Shown here in pieces: positions 1 through 11,573 of a DNA stretch of 64,000 nucleotides (position 1 is its first letter; each line of letters opens with the position of its first letter). The stretch comes from Rotaria sordida. Its lineage: Eukaryota > Rotifera > Eurotatoria > Philodinida > Philodinidae. Location of the stretch: the NCBI GenBank assembly GCA_905250125.1, contig CAJNOL010000120.1, positions 1 through 64,000 on the forward strand. The letters run 5' to 3'. The translations under genes and the position numbers were made by a program. Under the pieces are notes generated by a model. The model was not told the origin of the DNA. It saw only the letters and a list, made by a program, of their open reading frames with translations, and did no database searches.

Positions 1-1259
1 TCGCGCAACATATTTTCTTTATTTTCCGTTAAATTTTTTATAACGGAAGTAAGATGAAAACATTGTTTTTATAGCATAAAGAGTGCTCTTTCCAATGATG
101 TATTGGAAGTTAAATTGATACTTGGTTTTTATAACAAAATGTAGATATTTCTGAAAGAGACTGTAGAATTTAGTAGTTTTAACTATCTGACCGTTTTGCA
201 ACAAAAAAAAACGTATTTTTTGAATTGTTTTCTTCTGCTAAGTTTCTATGATGTGACATATTTCGAACAAATATCACGCAAAGAATCTAGTTTATATATG
301 ATTTTTAGAGATTGTGGCTGATGTCCTTCAAAACTGGTTGTTCTTGCAAAAGACTCTATTTTATAAAAATTTTAATTTCCAAATTATTTTTCCATGAAAG
401 AGTCAAGAGCGTATCTAAAAAATTTTACCAAAGCTGATAGCGATAAAGCTTTTGATGGACAACATTTTGTTGTATTTTTTATTTATGTAGCTTAAAATAG
501 TTCAAAAATAGAAACTTTTCAAACGTTATATAAGTCTTATTTTTATTTTCGAAACAACATATGCAGATTTTAATTTGTATATGCAAATGTTTGTAATCAA
601 AGAAGAAAAATATTGCATCTAAAAAAGAATTCGAAAGAGCGAAACAATAATTTATATTTTTAAATTTTATTTAAGCTTAAGAAAATTCTCGAATTGGAAT
701 AGTAATATGAATTTTCTAATATAATTGTTAATTCTCAGTCATCAATCCATTTATCAATATTGTTTGTCAACCTTCATCTTCTTCGTTTATACTTCTTCTA
801 AACAAATATGCGATTAAAAATGCATTGTTGTTTAAAATAAAGATCGATGTCACCAAATAGTAAAAAAAAATCGGCTAAAATCACATTTATAATTAATGTT
901 GAATTTACATCACACAAAAAGATATTTATTAATAAAGCAATGCAGATTATTCAAATAAAAATTTTTATATAATATGTATTGAGATTATAGAGTCAAAATG
1001 TTGTTTGTTTAGCAGCAAAAGTATGGTGAAATTCTAATTTACTAAAACGTTTAATCAATCATAGTACACATTTTTTTCTGTGATTACAGTATCTATTAAT
1101 GTGTCTTCATGCCGATCTCTCTATGAAAAAACTGTTATTAATGTAGTGGCGAGTTGGGCATATATGTATTTACTGCCAAAGTACAAAGTGATAAAAACAA
1201 AACAATTAATACAACAAAAATAAAATAAAAATAAAATAAAGTTAAGACATTTTTTATAG
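1..1259. other. Intergenic, no feature recognised
   Basis: AT-rich sequence with stop codons in every frame. No reading frame resembling a known family and no clear repeat were seen. It lies downstream of the minus-strand Gag-like gene. Confidence 0.5.
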
Positions 1260-2426
1260 TCATTTTTGGGCACTTCTTGAAAATGTAAAACGATCGTGAT
1301 TTTCCGATAACATTTTTTCGATCAAATCATCCCGATTGAGTATTTTTTTACAAAAAGATGTGGAGTGGTCTGGACTTCGACATAAATCACAAACAATTGG
1401 TCGTAAGCCAGAGAAAACATTAAAATAAATATCGTGGTCTATTTTGGACCAATCGATCAAAATGTTACGTGTTTGCAAGAGAGTTTCAGCTTTTTGAGCA
1501 AATAAACGGTGATAATGATAGAAAAAAGGATGGCCAAACCGAGAAGATAAACGAATTATATTACACAAATAAGCTGTTAATTCACGACGTCGTTGAGAAA
1601 AAACTTCACAGATGATATTTAAATAACGAGTAAAAGCTAATATAAATTCAAGAATAGTAAGATTTTTATCTAAACGAGGATCATCCTTTTGTTTAAGATA
1701 AACATTTTTGTCTTCATCATCATCATCATCATTACGACTATATTTTTTGTTGTCTCGAGGAAGAAGAAGACGAACCAAATTAACATTATAACCTTCAATA
1801 ATAGCTTTTCTTAAACCTTTCGGAACAGTTTCAAGATCATTTTCTCCTCGTACAGATACTCCACTACTTCCAAAATGTAAGTTTTCTTCAGCCGTTGGAG
1901 CCGAAAACAATGTAAATGGCTTACCAGGATTATTATTAATATTATTTGTTATTTCAGCTTGACGAGAAAATTCATTTGATATTTTTGGTTGACGAGGAAA
2001 AATATGATTTCCTTCTTCATCTTGTGTATCGGCTGAAGTCATTTTGTTATAATTAATATTAATATCATCAATTTGATGCATATCATCCGAAGAATCATCA
2101 GCCGATGCAGCATGTTGATGAAGATGAGTATTAGCCATTGTTGATGTAATTGAAACTGTATTCTTCTTTTTCTTTTGATCTTCGATAATATTAGTTTCAT
2201 ATAATAGACGTAACACATCAATTTTTATTCCAGTAGGAATTAATATACCTATTTCAGCTAATGAATCAATCAGTTGTTTACGAGACATCGTTGCAATTTG
2301 ATTATTGTTTGTTATTTTTGATGCATTTATTTTTGTATGCTTCTGTTTGACGATAGCATTATTAGATACTCGCTTTGAAATTTTAGATTTTTCCTTGGAT
2401 TGCATACTGATGTTGGATCGTGGCAT
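1260..2426 (-). CDS. Gag-like CCHC zinc-knuckle protein, single exon
   Basis: An uninterrupted 388-residue frame starting at the ATG at 2426. Residues about 47-80 look like a small SAP-like helix-turn-helix. Residues 90-250 are low-complexity, Asn/Asp-rich, with an Asp run near 233-237. Residues 255-345 form an alpha-helical block rich in Leu/Phe/Tyr. Cys346, Cys349, His354 and Cys359 make an exact CX2CX4HX4C zinc knuckle. The helical block followed by a knuckle resembles ORF1/Gag-like proteins that accompany tyrosine-recombinase (DIRS/Ngaro-type) retroelements, by recollection of the family pattern. No reverse transcriptase, recombinase or terminal repeats are visible on either side, so it is either a stranded relic that has not yet decayed or a domesticated gag gene. 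Codon use matches the host genes. Function is not established. Confidence 0.7.
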   Translation of the reverse strand: MPRSNISMQSKEKSKISKRVSNNAIVKQKHTKINASKITNNNQIATMSRKQLIDSLAEIGILIPTGIKIDVLRLLYETNIIEDQKKKKNTVSITSTMANTHLHQHAASADDSSDDMHQIDDININYNKMTSADTQDEEGNHIFPRQPKISNEFSRQAEITNNINNNPGKPFTLFSAPTAEENLHFGSSGVSVRGENDLETVPKGLRKAIIEGYNVNLVRLLLPRDNKKYSRNDDDDDEDKNVYLKQKDDPRLDKNLTILEFILAFTRYLNIICEVFSQRRRELTAYLCNIIRLSSRFGHPFFYHYHRLFAQKAETLLQTRNILIDWSKIDHDIYFNVFSGLRPIVCDLCRSPDHSTSFCKKILNRDDLIEKMLSENHDRFTFSRSAQK

Positions 2427-5386
2427 TTTAAACTGATTTAAAATTTATTGAAAAGTTTAACTTGAAGAAATGTTGAAGTTTAACAAATTAAAACAGGATT
2501 ATAAATAGGTTTTACTGAATGATAGTACGAGAAGATAATAAAAACTAACAACTTAGCTACACCTGATAATGAGCTTCAGCAGAAAAGAGCGCTACATTGA
2601 AACAATAGAAAAGATAATAAAATAAAATAAGTCGAGCCTACATGAATCCTCTTTAATGTCTCGTATCTCACCATTAAAGAGTTATTAAATTAAAAAGTGA
2701 AAATGATGTGAATGGTAGAAGTTTTCTTACATGTGTTTTATGTATTTCACATAGTTCTTAGCTTTCGATGAAAAGGGCAAATCTCAAGTTTATTTAAATT
2801 AATATTATCTAAACACATCTGCTGAAAATGATTCGGATTTCGTATATTGGACTGCAACTATTGTACATGAAATAGTTAACAATTTGGGTTACTATCATCA
2901 TAATGATAACAAAAATTAACAATCTTAAGAAATCATATATATTACTGCTGCTTTTCAAAATATAAAAGCTCATTCAAATATTAAATTTCATATAAAAGAA
3001 CGAATGCAATCAAAACCAATAAACATTTTTCTATGCAATAATAACAAATAACGTTCGTCGTTGAGACTAACTTGACCGTCAATTGAATGATCAAGTCTTT
3101 CTGTATACTATAGTGCTTTACAATGTTAATTGATATTTATATCAAATGTATGCATGAAAGTCGGTAAGGGGTATTGCTGCTGTGGGTATTTATCTCTGTG
3201 ACGATTGTGATGTCTCTGTGCGTACCACGTGTTGATACTCTTCACATATTCAACCAATCATACTGTTACCCACGCACTGACAACCACACCTAAATTCACC
3301 TATCATAACATCAATACATTCATAGGCCACCCAAAACAAATCAACATCCGCCCACACTCACACTTTGTTTTTCATATCTAAGGTTAGAAAAATCATGCAA
3401 AACAACTATTCTAAAGTTATGAAGTATGTAATTATTAAATTTCGATTATAACTCATAGCTTCGTAATTTATTTTTTGTATCTAACATTAAAATTCTTAAA
3501 TAAAATTTCTCCTATAATTTTTGTGTCCTAATTTCAACTCACAATTATATAGTTTATTCTTCATCTCGAAGATAAAGATTTGTAAGTCAAAACCTATCCT
3601 AAGATGAATAATAATCTATCTCTCTCTCGTGTTTTAAGATAAAACTCAAATCTCTATGGTTTGCCCTTTCTTCAGCAAGATCGAAAATATCTTTATCATA
3701 ATAAATCTAGCGAAAATAAATAATCATATAATTTACATATAATTGTGTTTGTGATATTTTCCTTTCTTATAGCAAAAGCGATATTCATCAATATTATACA
3801 GAAAATTTTATTGATATTATGGCTTTCATGTATACAATATTGAATTGTTCGAATGTATTCATCATTTGGAAAAAATTTTACTTGTTAACAAAAATGATTT
3901 ATCAAATGATTATTTCAAAGTCAGCATTACTTTTTTTCTATATAGAAAATCTATTATTTTTAGTAAACGATCTTTATAGATAAATTGAGTATTTTTCCAC
4001 AAAAAAACGTTATCGATATACATTATTAAAACTTCTAGCAAAAATCATAGATTCTATTGTATTCTTAGATATGTTCTGATAACTGTGATGATTAATGGAT
4101 GCTTAAATGATTTTTTCCAGTTCAGCCAGCAACATGATATCTATATAAAAAGTGTACGAGTTTTTTTTTAGCTGACAGCAATTTCCATGTAAAAGACTTT
4201 TGAATAATTGTTCGTCATAAACTAAAACTATGTCGATGACCTGATCCTCTACTCTTTTCTTTTCAGTAGGGTAACTTTTTTCGTACTGTCGCCCATTCTC
4301 TGAAGGATTAACAGAGCATGATACAGAAAAGAGCAAAAAATTTTCTTAGTAATGATCTATTACAAATAATCATTTCAAAAATACTTTGTAAATGCAAACA
4401 TCAATCTTTTGGAGCATATATCATATGTGCATGACTTCAACACCTAGTAGGATTTCAACGTACTTTGTTTATGTCATCAAATATTATAAATATGTCATAA
4501 AGAACAGTCATTTTTTGTCAATCTTACTTATTCGAAATAATCAAACTAAATAAATCACATGATCTAGGACCAAATCTGTTTAGAGAAATTAAGTATCATT
4601 CGAGTCCCACTGAAACTATAAAAAACAACCCAAAGACGCTTTTCATGTTGATGATCGAGAAACCGATAATTCTCAAAAAGTAAATGATACTTTTTGTCTT
4701 CGAAAATATTTAGTTGATTGAAATCTATTTTTTCTATAACTCTATCAATGCATATCAGCAACTTTCTAAACAATACTAATGATTGATATTTTAATTATCT
4801 GCGTGATTCATTATCTATTATCAACAGTAAGGCATCACTTCATTTGTACACATTTAGTAATGGCTAGCTTTTTATGCTATCTTCAATCTTGAAAACAAAA
4901 CAATTCCACCAAAGTTTCCCGTTGTCATGGAGTTATTTCTCAACAAACGAATCATTATATGAAGAGCCAGAAAAAAAAGGTTTCTTCGGTTTGATCTTAA
5001 AATTTCATCCGTGCATTTGAACGAATATTTTCTGATTTTTCGTTCTTGAGATCATTGTGACATAAAATACGGACTTTCGTTATGTACGTTTAGAAAGTAA
5101 AACGACCGACAATATTATTTAGAAAAACGTTGACATACTTCAGCTGAAATCTCATAGTAATATATGTCGATACATGTTCTTTCTAGTCTTCATTGAACAT
5201 TCAATCAGCGTAAAGAAAAAAAAAATATTACGAGGGAACAATATCTTTGCAGAACACAAGTGCATCTTCACTCTCACTCTATTGGGTATAAAACTGGATA
5301 TAAATAAAAATTCTATCAGTAAGTTTCATTTTAAATAGACTCTGGAAAGTCTATCAATAATGTAATGAGTTTTACATAAAAATTAA
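2427..5386. other. Intergenic, no gene recognised
   Basis: About 3 kb without a supportable coding region. The short frames at 4103-4336 and 4564-4773 show no motif or splice context. A locally less AT-rich stretch at about 3150-3370 is G/T-rich on its left side and C/A-rich on its right, but I could not assign it. Confidence 0.45.
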
Positions 5387-5773
5387 TCATTGTTTATTAT
5401 TCATAAAGTCACCTACAATAAACAATAAGCCAAGTACCAGAAGTAAGACTATCCAGCGGCCACCTACACCATTAGCACCATTATTATCGCCAGCAGTAAT
5501 ACTAATAGTTGTTGTAGTTGTTGTTGTTGTTGTTATTGTTGTTGTTGTTGTTGTTATGCATGGACCCGCTCTACACCCTGCGCCGCAATAGTTTGGTCCC
5601 GTCCCACAGAAGCCCCATTCCGACATACAATGTTTTGGATCAGTACAGATGGCAGGAACAACCGCTCGACGAACCAAGCTTTTCGGATGAAATTCTTTCT
5701 CGTTTTCGTAGCCTTGAACATTGAAGAATATACCAACAAAAAGCAGAATACAGATAAATTTCAAGCAAAACAT
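5387..5773 (-). CDS. Secreted hevein-like (chitin-binding type 1) protein with Thr-rich linker
   Basis: The frame is open from 5977, but the Met at 5773 is preferred because it begins a clean signal peptide (MFCLKFICILLFVGIFF...), giving 128 residues. About residues 42-71 contain six cysteines with the hevein core S-E-W-G-F-C-G-T-G-P-N-Y-C-G followed by G-C-R-A-G-P-C. This is the C-terminal two thirds of a CBM18 chitin-binding domain. The usual adjacent cysteine pair is C-M here, and the N-terminal loop is missing. A Thr run of about 20 residues encoded by a trinucleotide repeat follows, then a hydrophobic segment (about 105-122) that could be a membrane or GPI-type anchor. The family binds chitin/GlcNAc polymers. 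It is common in plants and fungi, so horizontal acquisition is possible. An upstream exon cannot be excluded. Confidence 0.65.
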   Translation of the reverse strand: MFCLKFICILLFVGIFFNVQGYENEKEFHPKSLVRRAVVPAICTDPKHCMSEWGFCGTGPNYCGAGCRAGPCITTTTTTITTTTTTTTTISITAGDNNGANGVGGRWIVLLLVLGLLFIVGDFMNNKQ

Positions 5774-8700
5774 AACTATATTTGATTTTGCGAAGATATC
5801 TTCTTTATTATCTAAAACAAAATAAAAATAAATCAACATAATCACTGTAATAACTAGATAGAGAGAAAGAGAGATTGCATAGACAATGAATAGGTAAGAG
5901 TAGCTTATACAGTAATAATAAATGAATATATAAATAAGAGAAAAAGTGTAGAATAACGAGCGTTGACAACACGTCAACTCAGAAACGACTAACGTTAATA
6001 TACTGCTTTTTTTTCATATCAACGAAATCGAAAATGAAAAATGAAGAGAAACAAACAGAGAACACTAATCTTTATATTACTGTTTGTTGTAATTATTATC
6101 GATAAGTATACGTCGCAATTGGATGCTTTTCATATGACAATAAAGAGGTAGGTGTTTCGCGGTACAAACGAATCAATATCGCTCGGCCATGGTCAAAACG
6201 ACTTTTCTCTCATTTATTCGAGCAACTATCATCGGTGTATAATCATCACGATCGAAAATATCATAGACGAAAAAAAAACCAAAAACAACAGGTAGAATGT
6301 CATCTATTGTTTTAGCTTATTTTCACTTGACATATTTGTCATCACAAACATTACATATTATACTTGATTATCATCGTTAATTTCGTTTTGTTTTTATTGA
6401 TCAATCAATGATAGTGAATAATTTCAATTGTAGGCCATGTGATTATATTTTTTTGTCAATCTTCTCTCAATTATCATATTTCGCAGATAAGATCAAGATT
6501 AAGTTTTTGCTTCTTTTTTTTTTTTTGCAAATAACTATGATCACGAATCTATCTTATTTTCGATTCAAGTATAATTCAATCAACTTTTTTTCGAACGAGT
6601 TTCTCTTAATATATGCAACTAATGAAATATATGCGTTATCATCGTTTGTAACATAATGGTTATTGAAGATATGAATTTCGAACAAATCGAAATGTAAAGA
6701 ATCTTTTCAATGGATAAATACTATTATTATTTTATTTACTAATATCATTTCTACTAGAATATATAAAACAATATATCTGATGTGTGAATGTGGTCACGTA
6801 TCTTGAATCGATTTTCTCTCAGTTCTTGTAGTCATCATAATGAGAACATGACATTGATCGATAGCATTTCAAGAAGTATCTTATAAATAACATGTAGAAC
6901 AGCAATTAGAAAAGCAACTTCTATTATATCCTCTCATACTTATCTTTCTTGATCATTTGATGAGTTGCAAATTGCATGTCAACATATCGCGATTAATGAT
7001 TTTTCTCACAGGGTGTTTTAACTTCATCCATTGCACTATGTCTGATTTTTTTCTCATATTTATTTTAACTTCAAATTGTATGGAGAATTATTTTAAAAAG
7101 CGATAGAACTGTGTACATCAACTCAAAAATTGTAAATAACTAAAGGATTTTTTTCATCAATTTCAGTAAACTTTTTCTTTTCTTATATATTCATGCATGT
7201 AAAAATCAACATTTGAAATCCAGATTTTTGTTTCGTAAATAAGATTGCTATGATACCTTGTGAAGCATATTTTCAAGTTTGACATCAAAAACTCAGACTT
7301 GAAAAAATAAACTCTGAAAGAAAGATAATAGTAAAGTTGATTTCTTGCAGACAATAAATAATAGTCTAAGAAACTACTTTTCAGTTCATAAAAAATTTCA
7401 ATACCTTAATTATCGTCGTTGTATCATTCTTTCAATTTATAGGAGAAGAAAACTAGCTTCCCTAGTGGAACATCTTGTAAGCAAGAACTTTAAAAGATTT
7501 TTTAGTCTGTGTATATCTCAATTGTATCAGATAAATCTGTACCTAAGACCGTTGCAAGATCGGTTCAAAGATTCTCTCAATGTCAAGATCATCGAAAAGA
7601 TATCAGTTGTGTTTTGCTTGTAACTACTTTCCAAAAATCAAACATATTAACTTGTCACTTATAGATATGTAAGAAATTTTGTAATAGTGAGAATACTTGT
7701 CAATCAATGAAATTAAAGTTATCAAGAACAACAAGAGAAGAAAAAGACAGTTAAACAAAATAAAAGAGTGGCGTTTTTATGAAAACATGACTGATGCCAG
7801 ATTATGATAGAAATCGCTTTAGAATTCAACTTTTCTAAAGGTAGAATTTTTATTTAAAAATGATAAAATAAAAGATTTTTTAGATTTTACTGATAATGAT
7901 AATTTTAATTTAGATAAATTCTCTGACTAACTTCAATCTATAGTAAGTGTTCTAAGACAGTATAGAAATCAAAAATGTTAAATTTTTTTTCTAGATTTTT
8001 TTATATGTAACGTTTTAATTTATCAGCTAAAGATATTCTTACATCCATGATCATCGATTTAATGTGATCATTACCATTTAATACCATTAAATAAAAATTA
8101 AGATAGAATAATGACACAGCATCAGTAGCAACAATTGTACATTCGTCAACAATTGACAATAATGATGAACAAGAATAACAATTAGAGATATAACGAAAAA
8201 ATTATACGCAAATATTATTAAGAGCAGACGAAAACAGTTTGTTCTAGCTGTAGTTTATATAAATAGACATATTTTCGAACTTATTACCAAAGATCAGTAA
8301 AGAATATCATAGAAGACAAAATATCAAATTAAAGATATTGAATATCTATTACCAAGATCTTATAAATCTGTATCTAAGATCGAATTACAGATCTTGATAC
8401 AGGATAGTGTGATTTACTTGTATCTAAATTTTCATGATCTGTTCGCTTTTCTGTATCTCATATCTTGACCAAGATCTTGCTTATAAGATATTTCACTAGA
8501 ATTGTCACTCAATTCTAAATCATTCTCTATGATTTCGTATAGCACTGTTATAAGAAGCTTTCGAAGATTGAATCCTAAAATTTATAATCAAACTATGACA
8601 ATCATTTTAACATATGATTGCGGATTATCTACAACATGTGATATACATTGCATTTGTGTCGATCTTGTACTTCTCATTTGAAATAAAAAGTGATTCTATC

Positions 8701-9171
8701 GTAGGATTGTTTCGATGTCAACAGAAAACTCACAGTACTATTCGAAAACAGTTTAGACGATAATAAGTTGATGTTCTTTTTATGAAACTAGATTTATCAC
8801 ATATTCATGTGCAGTATCAGATAATATCTTAAACTATTCTTTTTAAAGTAGAATCATAGGAACAAGAAATTCTCTATATGCCATAGAGTTTCCTATATTA
8901 ATGCCTTGAAATAAAAAATACAACAAGCGTTCTAGTGCTATTCTCAGAAATAATACTTGACGCGTCATACACACATTTATTCTTTGTTCTATCTATCATA
9001 GAAACAAATAATAAATGAGAAAAGCAACGAAAGAACAAAAATGAAGAAGTAACTAAAAATGAAAAAGAGAAGATTGAAAGTAGTAAAACAAGGAGACAGC
9101 GAGAGAAAGAATGATTGAATAATAAACATAAACGGATCACTCAAAAAAGAAAAAGAAAGACAAATTGTAAT
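5774..9171. other. Intergenic with AAGATCTTG-type dispersed repeat fragments
   Basis: No gene recognised. The stretches at about 7455-7610 and 8340-8500 belong to a dispersed family also seen inverted at the right edge of the window (63,715-63,865). The frame at 8898-9140 is a hydrophobic accidental ORF downstream of the chitinase fragment. Confidence 0.5.
8340..8500 (+). repeat. Dispersed repeat rich in AAGATCTTG motifs, copy 1
   Basis: The segment reads as a series of AAGATC/GATCTTG words: 'acagatcttgatac', 'tgtgattt', 'cttgtatctaaattttcatg', 'gaccaagatcttgctt'. The same order of words occurs on the opposite strand at 63,725-63,865, and part of it recurs at 7455-7610 ('cccta.t.gaacatcttg.aagcaag'). 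It is an unclassified interspersed repeat. Confidence 0.6.
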
Positions 9172-9530
9172 TCAAATTGAGAATTTTTTTTGGATCGATA
9201 AACTATTTTCAGAAGAGAAAGAAGAAAAAGGATTTATGAAAGATTCTCCCAGATTAAACCATTGACCGACACGTTTGTACGTCTCTACACGAGTCAAGTG
9301 ATTAATGTAACCTGGCTCATCGTTACACTTGATATTGCCGTTGATGATGCGCGTCGTAGCAGCAAAACCATCTCTTTGAGCTAATGCAGTCATACCATTT
9401 CTATTGTAGAACCAAAGAGCCATGCTGAGCACTATCTTAAGATCATTTTCAACCAGGTCTGGATCTGCGAGAAGATCAACATCAAGATAATTGTCCCCAT
9501 TGTAATAGTTATATAACTACGGATAGCTGA
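9172..9530 (-). pseudogene. GH19 (class I/II-type) chitinase, 5'-truncated fragment with in-frame stop
   Basis: Read on the minus strand, the frame contains D-N-Y-L-D-V-D-L-L-A-D-P-D-L-V, then M-A-L-W-F-Y, then G-F-A-A-T-T-R-I-I-N-G-N-I-K-C, then R-V-E-T-Y-K-R-V-G. This is the ordered C-terminal signature of family 19 chitinases, which hydrolyse chitin by inversion. Upstream the conserved S-Y-P...Y-N-Y element is split by TAG at 9517-9519, as though a 6-bp insertion had introduced a stop. The catalytic Glu region that should lie further upstream is not found, so only about 115 of the usual 230-250 catalytic-domain residues remain. The frame ends at 9172 after a Ser-rich tail. GH19 is typical of plants and some bacteria and rare in animals, suggesting horizontal acquisition followed by decay. 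Confidence 0.75.
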
Positions 9531-10674
9531 AATCAATCTTGACTATAGTACAATTTTTCTGATTTTGTAAAATTTGAATGTATACTAAAAGGATTTATGA
9601 AAATTTGATGTAGAGTCTATGGGACTAATTAAAACTTATAGAGTTTATTATTCTACAGTTTTCTAAAACTTATTCAACACTTTTTTCGACATTTCTTGTT
9701 CAATGCATAATAGTATATTACGAAAATCTGGATTATTTTTTTCTTCAACTAATTATAAGTTACTCGGCAAGAATCACACACATTTTTTGTTTTAGACGAG
9801 ATCATTTGCACTGTTTTGATTGATATTCAGCAATATGAACATAACGATTGTAATCATCTTATATGTGAAACTCACTCCAAGACCAACTAAAGTGTGGCAC
9901 AGTTATTATTAGAATTATGAAAAGACATTTTTTCATCCAATTAACACGAATATTGAAACACAACCAATGACTTGAAAATTCTTTCCCTGAGGTGGAAAAT
10001 CTACTTTTATACACGCAATATATTCAAACTATTCGTGTATACAACGTGCATCTATAGTTAGACAAATATTCAATCAATCACTGTTGATTGTTTGTGCAAG
10101 TTTTTCTTCTATTGTTTTTGTGTCAGAGAATCAAATATTTTTTTATTCAGACGCATATGACCAATCTTCTCTCGTTCTTCTCTAACTTTATGCGAAACTC
10201 TTAAAGTAAAAATCTGATTTTAAAATTCCTTCATCAAACCCGAGTTAGCTTTAATGTTGCTTCCGAGTTTCGATCACACGAAGAATTATTAATCGCCGAG
10301 TTCTTGAATAATTCGATAGATTATCGATTAATATGAGAATTGTCGTAATTTGCAACTCAAAATAATATGTCAAAAGAAAATATTTCACTAGATAATTGCT
10401 TTCGACAATTCTAACAGTCATAGTAGATATCAGTAAGCGAAAAAGATGATTCTTCAACCAGTGAGTTTTCATCGAAGTTTTTTTGAAGAACTCGCTAGAC
10501 TTCATGATCAGTGACGAAATGATATGATACTTGACTTATGAGGGAATATTCCCAACTGTCACATTGCTTTTGAGTCGAGTATATGCGCATCATGTAGATC
10601 CCGATGATCTATGAATACTCTGAAAAAAGTTCGTGCCGCTAGCTTATTACTGTCGAGATATTACATTTCTACTA
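9531..10674. other. Intergenic, no feature recognised
   Basis: I looked here for missing upstream exons of the chitinase (catalytic Glu and H-E-T motifs) and saw none. The 10,251-10,505 minus frame has no family resemblance. Confidence 0.4.
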
Positions 10675-11573
10675 TGTGTGGAAATGATTGTTCTATGAAT
10701 TTCTGATAGATTAATGACTTAACAAATATATATTTACAGTTTATTTGCCTAAAAACTGGTAAAAACAGGAACAAAGACCTATATACTCGGAAGCGTAGGC
10801 CAATTTTGTTCCTAAACCAGTTTTTGACCCAATGAGTTCTATATATAGATTGATGGAGTTTTTCATGTTCTATCCAAATATGACTTTAAAAAGAAGAAAA
10901 AAAATGAAGAAAGTACTCAAAAAGTGGAAACACTAGAAAAAGAACAGAAAAGTGATAAAAATAACCAAATATTTCCAGACTATGACCAACAAAAAATAGT
11001 TTTGAGACAAAATGAATATGATATTCAGAATCAGAATGCAAAATTACATCTCATAGCATGAATTCTATTTAAAAAAATTTTCCATCAAAATTCGATTCCT
11101 GGTACCCGTCAGTGCTTTTCTCATTTAATTTTGTTTGTGGTTCCCCTCAATAGAATTTTTGTGAAAAAAAAAATTTTTAAATAGAATTCATGCTATGAGA
11201 TGTAATTTTGCATTCTGATTTTGAATATCATATTCATTCTATCTCAAAACTATTTTTTGTTGGTCATAGTCTGGAAATATTTGGTTATTTTTATCACTTT
11301 TCTGTTCTTTTTCTAGTGTTTCCACTTTTTGAGTACTTTCTCCATTTTTTTTCTTCTTTTTAAAGTCATATTTGGATAGAACATGAAAAACTCCATCAAT
11401 CTATATATAGAACTCATTGGATTAACAACTGGTTAGAAACAAAATTGGCCTACGCTTCAGAGTATATAGGTCTTTGTTCCTGTTTTTACCAGTTTTTAGG
11501 CAAATAAACTGAAAATATATATTTGTTAAGTCATTAATCTATCAGAGATTCATAGAACAATCATTTTCACACA
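10675..11573. mobile_element. 899-bp foldback element (about 410-bp inverted arms) with TA target duplication
   Basis: The arm 10675 to about 11085 is repeated inverted at about 11163-11573, leaving a loop of about 80 bp. The ends read TGTGTGGAAATGATTG and its near-complement, each flanked by TA (10673-10674 and 11574-11575). A run such as 'cctaaaaactggtaaaaaca' pairs with 'tgtttttaccagtttttagg' at about 11480-11500. The arms differ at only scattered positions. TA duplication and absence of coding capacity fit a non-autonomous Tc1/mariner-type foldback or MITE. Confidence 0.8.

Noticed and set aside
5387..9530. A single class I chitinase gene joining the hevein and GH19 parts
   Set aside because: The order on the minus strand is GH19 then hevein, the hevein part has its own signal peptide, and no phase-compatible exons bridge them.
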